Assembly: GCA_009926615.1 (NCBI GenBank)
Contig: RFOM01000023.1
Location: 1-53,273, forward strand
DNA length: 53,273 nt
DNA from: Pseudomonadota bacterium
GTDB taxonomy: Bacteria > Bdellovibrionota_B > Oligoflexia > Silvanigrellales > Silvanigrellaceae
Direction of reading: 5' to 3'
Shown in pieces: positions 49,967 to 53,273 of the stretch. The position numbers and the translations under genes are program-made. Below the pieces are notes generated by a model. It was given only the letters and a program-made list of their open reading frames with translations. It had not been told where the DNA came from and did not search any database. Each line of letters starts with the position of its first letter. The stretch's first letter is position 1.

Positions 49967-51169
49967 GTGAGAAAGTTCTTCGATCTTTGCCTTCTTTTTT
50001 ATTCCGCCTCGTTTGTTGCCGGTCACGGTTTCAATGTTCCGGAGAACGCATTTTCAGGAAACGAAACCCCCGTTACGCATGCGGATGACTGTGATTGGCC
50101 GATGAATCAGATGCACGTCGCCGCAGCTTGGGAACTGCTGAGGAACAAAGGAATAGCCAAGCCCGGTGAAAGAATAACAGTCGCTCAACTGGACACCGGA
50201 ATCATTCCGCTTCCGTCGCTCACGCAAACTTACAAACTGTCTGCAGGAATGTCAGGGCTTCAGCTGCCGGACGAAAACAACAGACTGACCAATTTTAATT
50301 TTGTCCAACCCGACACGGAACCTTGGGATAATGATCCCAAAGCTCCGAGTTTCGGTCACGGGACTTCAACGGCCAGTCTGCTCGTCGGATGGACAGACTC
50401 CCGAAGCCGCGGCGTTTCATCCTTCCGCGGGGTTGCACCTTGGATTCGATTGTTGCCCATTAAAGTCACCGACAGCGTCATTATGGTCGGACACATGCCG
50501 ACCGGCGGTACGGCCGACATCAAAAATCTCGCTGCCGGCATTGATACGGCTATCGAACAGGGCGCAGATATTATTTCCGTGAGTCTGGGAGCCCTTTTTG
50601 ATACAGAGCGAATTCTGCAGACCACAGTTCAAAAAGCTCTCGATCGGGGAATAATCATCATCGCTGCCGCAGGTCAGACCTTTCCGGTCAATTTAATTCC
50701 ACTGCCTGCTCGGCTGGACGGTGTCATTGCCGTCACAGCATCTTCGAAAAGCGGAAAACCGTGGAAAGACGGATTCACGGGCAAACATATTGCGTGGGCA
50801 GCACCCGGTGAAAATATTTGTCACATTCGTGCAAAAAAGGTCAGTTCCGGCACTTCACCGGCGAACTTCAAAGACACACTGACAGGTCTCGTCGGACGAA
50901 GCGGCGAAATGCTGACCTTTGCGGAATCAATGGTCAGTGCAAGCGGAACAAGTTATTCGACTGCCTATACCGCCGCAGCCGCTGCTCTTTGGCTTCAGAG
51001 CCACAACCGCGCCAGTCTGATCAGTCGCTATGGTCTTAAAAACATCAGCAAAATTTTCAGCCATACGGCAACACGATTCGCCATGGACGTTCCTGAGGAC
51101 TGGGATCGGAACAAACACGGTGCCGGAATTCTGAATATTCAGAGACTTATTGACGCGCCCCTGCCATGA
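49967..51169 (+). CDS. S8 subtilisin-like serine protease
   Basis: 400 residues from a GTG with AAGGAGG upstream; signal peptide MRKFFDLCLLFYSASFVAG. The catalytic triad is visible: Asp76 in AQLDTGI, His131 in FGHGTSTASL and Ser329 in SGTSYSTAYTAAAAA. The oxyanion Asn would normally sit before the Ser motif; here IIIIAAAGQTF has Gln where AAAGN has Asn, which may lower activity. There is no long propeptide. Probably an exported or surface protease, which would suit a bacterium that degrades other cells or biopolymers, but that is inference. Confidence 0.93.
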   Translation: MRKFFDLCLLFYSASFVAGHGFNVPENAFSGNETPVTHADDCDWPMNQMHVAAAWELLRNKGIAKPGERITVAQLDTGIIPLPSLTQTYKLSAGMSGLQLPDENNRLTNFNFVQPDTEPWDNDPKAPSFGHGTSTASLLVGWTDSRSRGVSSFRGVAPWIRLLPIKVTDSVIMVGHMPTGGTADIKNLAAGIDTAIEQGADIISVSLGALFDTERILQTTVQKALDRGIIIIAAAGQTFPVNLIPLPARLDGVIAVTASSKSGKPWKDGFTGKHIAWAAPGENICHIRAKKVSSGTSPANFKDTLTGLVGRSGEMLTFAESMVSASGTSYSTAYTAAAAALWLQSHNRASLISRYGLKNISKIFSHTATRFAMDVPEDWDRNKHGAGILNIQRLIDAPLP

Positions 51170-51314
51170 CGCGGACAGGCCGGCGAAAGCCGGCTCTTTG
51201 TCAAGTTCGGCTCCAATCTTTGTTTTACCCAAGATGACGGCCGGACGGTGTTGCTTTGAAAGAATTAAAGATACACTCCCGCAAACTTCAAACGTCGTGA
51301 GCGGGGATGCTGCA

Positions 51315-52598
51315 ATGGTTGCTCTCTCTTTTTATTTTCAGGTTCATCAACCCTATCGTTTGCGTGCCGTGCGGCTGGATGAAAACGGAAACGGACCTTC
51401 GCTCTTCAGCGATGAAAAAAACAGATCCGTGTTTCACAAGGTAGCGCAAAAATGCTACTGGCCCATGGGCAAGCTGCTTGAACATCTTCTGCTCAAATAT
51501 CCCAATGACTTCAAAGTCTCTTTTTCTTTCAGCGGAACTTTTCTGACCCAATGTGCCGAGTATGATCCGGACCTTATGGGCCTCTACTCATTTATCTCAA
51601 GACTTCCCAACGCACACATCATCTGCGAGACTTCCCATCACTCGCTCGCAGCTTTGAAATCGCCGTCGGAATTTGCAAGTCAGGTCGCTGCGCAAATGAA
51701 GACTCTGAAGCGCCTGTTCGGAAAAACTCCGCGGGTTTTCAGAAACACGGAACTCATTTACTCGGACGCAATCGGCAGCATGGTCTCGGATCTCGGTTTC
51801 GAAGGCTGTCTGCTGGAAGGCTGGGATCCGTGGCTGCCCCATGGCTGGAATGCCCATCATCTCTTTCACCATCCGTCACGTCCCAATCTCAAACTTCTGC
51901 CAAAGAGCTACAAGCTCTCGGATGACATGGCCTTTCGTTTCTCCGACCGAAACTGGGCGAGCTGGCCGTTGACGGCAGAAACTTACATACGCTGGCTCGA
52001 ATCGTTGCTCGACGGTCAGCATGAATTTGTCGGACTGTTCATGGACTACGAAACATTCGGAGAACATCAGTGGGCTGATTCAGGAATATTCCACTTTTTC
52101 GAAGATCTAGTTCATCGCGTCATTTCCCACCCGAATCTGCATTTTGCGGGCGTTGAAGATGCTCTTTGCATGCAGGCGCGCAGCGCCATGGCCGTTCCGG
52201 TTCCTACAAGCTGGGCTGACACCGAAAGAGATTTGTCGGCATGGCTGAGCAATCCTTTGCAGGAAGAGGCTTTGGAGCGGGTGATGAGTCTTGAATCTGT
52301 TGTCACCCGAATCAATGAGCCGGAAATCACAGAACAGTGGAGAAAACTCCAGACAAGCGACCATTTTTATTACATGTGCATCAAATATTCACATGACGGT
52401 GACGTTCATAAATATTTCAGCCCCTATGACTCGCCCTATGATGCCTATCTGGATCACCGGAGTGCGGTCGAGGCTTTCGAGCGCCTGTGCCAGTCGCGCG
52501 TCAAGCTGCTTGAAGCGGAGAAGCAGGCCGCCAACACTGAGCAAATTGCAAACATCATCGGTTCGACGGAAAAGCCTGTTCAGATTAGCCTTCACTGA
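51315..52598 (+). CDS. Glycoside hydrolase family 57 alpha-amylase-like enzyme
   Basis: Start at ATG 51315 because MVALSFYFQVHQPYRL is the usual GH57 beginning; the open frame extends upstream without family sequence. 427 residues. Nucleophile Glu146 in RNTELIYSD and acid/base Asp244 in GLFMDYETFGEHQ match GH57 alpha-amylases. No signal peptide, so cytoplasmic alpha-glucan (glycogen-like) turnover is likely, as in other members encoded near glycogen genes; none is seen here. The upstream gap to the subtilase gene is 145 bases. Confidence 0.92.
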   Translation: MVALSFYFQVHQPYRLRAVRLDENGNGPSLFSDEKNRSVFHKVAQKCYWPMGKLLEHLLLKYPNDFKVSFSFSGTFLTQCAEYDPDLMGLYSFISRLPNAHIICETSHHSLAALKSPSEFASQVAAQMKTLKRLFGKTPRVFRNTELIYSDAIGSMVSDLGFEGCLLEGWDPWLPHGWNAHHLFHHPSRPNLKLLPKSYKLSDDMAFRFSDRNWASWPLTAETYIRWLESLLDGQHEFVGLFMDYETFGEHQWADSGIFHFFEDLVHRVISHPNLHFAGVEDALCMQARSAMAVPVPTSWADTERDLSAWLSNPLQEEALERVMSLESVVTRINEPEITEQWRKLQTSDHFYYMCIKYSHDGDVHKYFSPYDSPYDAYLDHRSAVEAFERLCQSRVKLLEAEKQAANTEQIANIIGSTEKPVQISLH

Positions 52599-52648
52599 GC
52601 GGAGGCAAGAATTTACTTTCCCTCCGTCATATTCGGGGGGAAAGAAAA

Positions 52649-53273
52649 ATGTCTTCACCTTCGACCTCGGCAAACGCAAAAAGTGTTGCACGCTCCAAGC
52701 TTATTTCCGTCCGAAAAGTGCACGTCAGGCAAATTCTTTTCTGCTTTCTGACATGCGTGTCCGCATGTTCGGGTTCTTCACCGGAAAAATCGCGGGACTC
52801 AAAAATTTACGAGGCTTGGGACGTCATCAACCAACCTTCAAGATTCGGCCGCGACTTCGAAACTCGTTTTGACAATCTTTCCAAAGCACAAAATTCCATG
52901 GTCGGATTCCTATTGGGCTTCACAACGTGCCGGAATTGCATTCCGCTGGTTGTCTCCTTTGTCCCCGCCTTTCGGCTATCAGGTTCCTGCCCGACCGACA
53001 GTGACAGGATTTTCGGCGGAACAACTTTCGAAGCTGTCTCCGGCCGAGAAGCTGGATATTTTCATGGGCCGTTTTGACTTTCCGACTGTTCAGTCCGAAC
53101 GCCGGAGAACCTCCCCTGCCGCTGCAGCTTGGGAAGGGCTTTGCCACGGATGGGCTCCTGCATCACTTGAATTCAACGAGCCTGAGCCGGTCACGGTCAC
53201 GGGCGAAAACAACATCAAAATTCCCTTCGGGTCATCTGACATTAAGGCACTGCTGAGCTGGTACATGGCACTG
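52649..53273 (+). pseudogene. Frameshifted lipoprotein of the transglutaminase-elicitor-like family (runs off the right edge)
   Basis: It starts at ATG 52649 with GGGGGG upstream. The first frame reads a signal peptide with lipobox VSAC, then KIYEAWDVINQPSRFGRD and on to NLSKAQ. At the A4 run 52890-52893 the family sequence moves to another frame: IPWSDSYWASQRAGIAFRW (compare VPWTDTYWPLFERGLAVRW in the protein at 28589), LSPAEKLDIFM, then CHGWAPASLEFNEPEP at ~53142-53190, open to the end of the window. Dropping one A restores a single frame. Left uncorrected, the first frame stops at 53077. It is either a real frameshift pseudogene, a phase-variable run or a sequencing error. Confidence 0.75.

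Noticed and set aside
1..53273. CRISPR array, prophage or intact insertion sequence
   Set aside because: No spaced direct repeats, phage structural genes or complete transposase were seen; the only mobile trace is the IS6 half-gene.

Overview
The window (about 50% G+C, densely packed, many GTG/TTG starts, many ATGA/TTGA stop-start overlaps) is chromosomal DNA of a Gram-negative bacterium. Signal peptides, lipoproteins and beta-barrel-like outer-membrane proteins are abundant. A GldA/F/G-like ABC system with a DUF4340 protein, the glutamyl-tRNA (C5) heme pathway with a HemX-like protein, and a fused 2-oxoacid dehydrogenase E1 together suggest the former deltaproteobacteria, most likely Bdellovibrionota/Oligoflexia. 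That placement is an inference; no 16S rRNA or ribosomal protein is present.

Layout. 1-2.3 kb: envelope genes of unknown role. 2.5-5.3 kb: a CarH-type MerR/B12 photoreceptor regulator, a double-FHA protein, a DUF1844 protein and GreA. 5.3-9.4 kb: an outer-membrane protein diverging from a five-gene operon (membrane protein, small helical protein, PerM/AI-2E permease, ECF sigma factor, probable anti-sigma). 9.4-12.5 kb: M20 peptidase, J-domain protein and a lipoprotein. 12.7-19.1 kb: a heme operon (hemX-like, asparaginase, hemA, hemC, hemD-like, then an outer-membrane protein). 19.1-24.4 kb: hypothetical protein, E1 alpha-beta fusion, DUF2141 protein, lipoprotein, and a BolA/CGFS-glutaredoxin pair. 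24.4-30.7 kb: a minus-strand block of envelope proteins headed by a 693-aa lipoprotein that looks like the transglutaminase-elicitor family. 30.8-33.5 kb: a degenerate RsbU-like protein, tRNA-Asn and an NrtR-like regulator. 33.5-38.4 kb: the Gld-like ABC operon. 38.6-43.2 kb: receiver protein, ACT-less aspartokinase, HEAT-like protein, a secreted protein and LipB. 43.2-45.4 kb: PhnE/PhnC-like transporter. 45.5-53.3 kb: Slt transglycosylase, an IS6-transposase-derived protein, OmpR-type regulator, Hpt protein, subtilase, GH57 enzyme and a frameshifted second member of the transglutaminase-elicitor-like family running off the right edge.

Most notable: (i) two lipoproteins share a CHGWAPASL active-site-like motif, and the intact one also carries VWNQPV, the start of the oomycete Pep-13 motif (VWNQPVRGFKVYE, recalled from the literature). 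The second copy is broken by one extra A in an A4 run. (ii) The CarH-like regulator keeps every cobalamin and photo-adduct residue I can place and has a perfect dyad upstream. (iii) Two genes have Shine-Dalgarno sequences inside strong hairpins that also resemble terminators. (iv) Several familiar families have lost key parts: a SpoIIE-type phosphatase without its metal ligands, an aspartokinase without ACT domains, and a transposase cut to its helix-turn-helix half.
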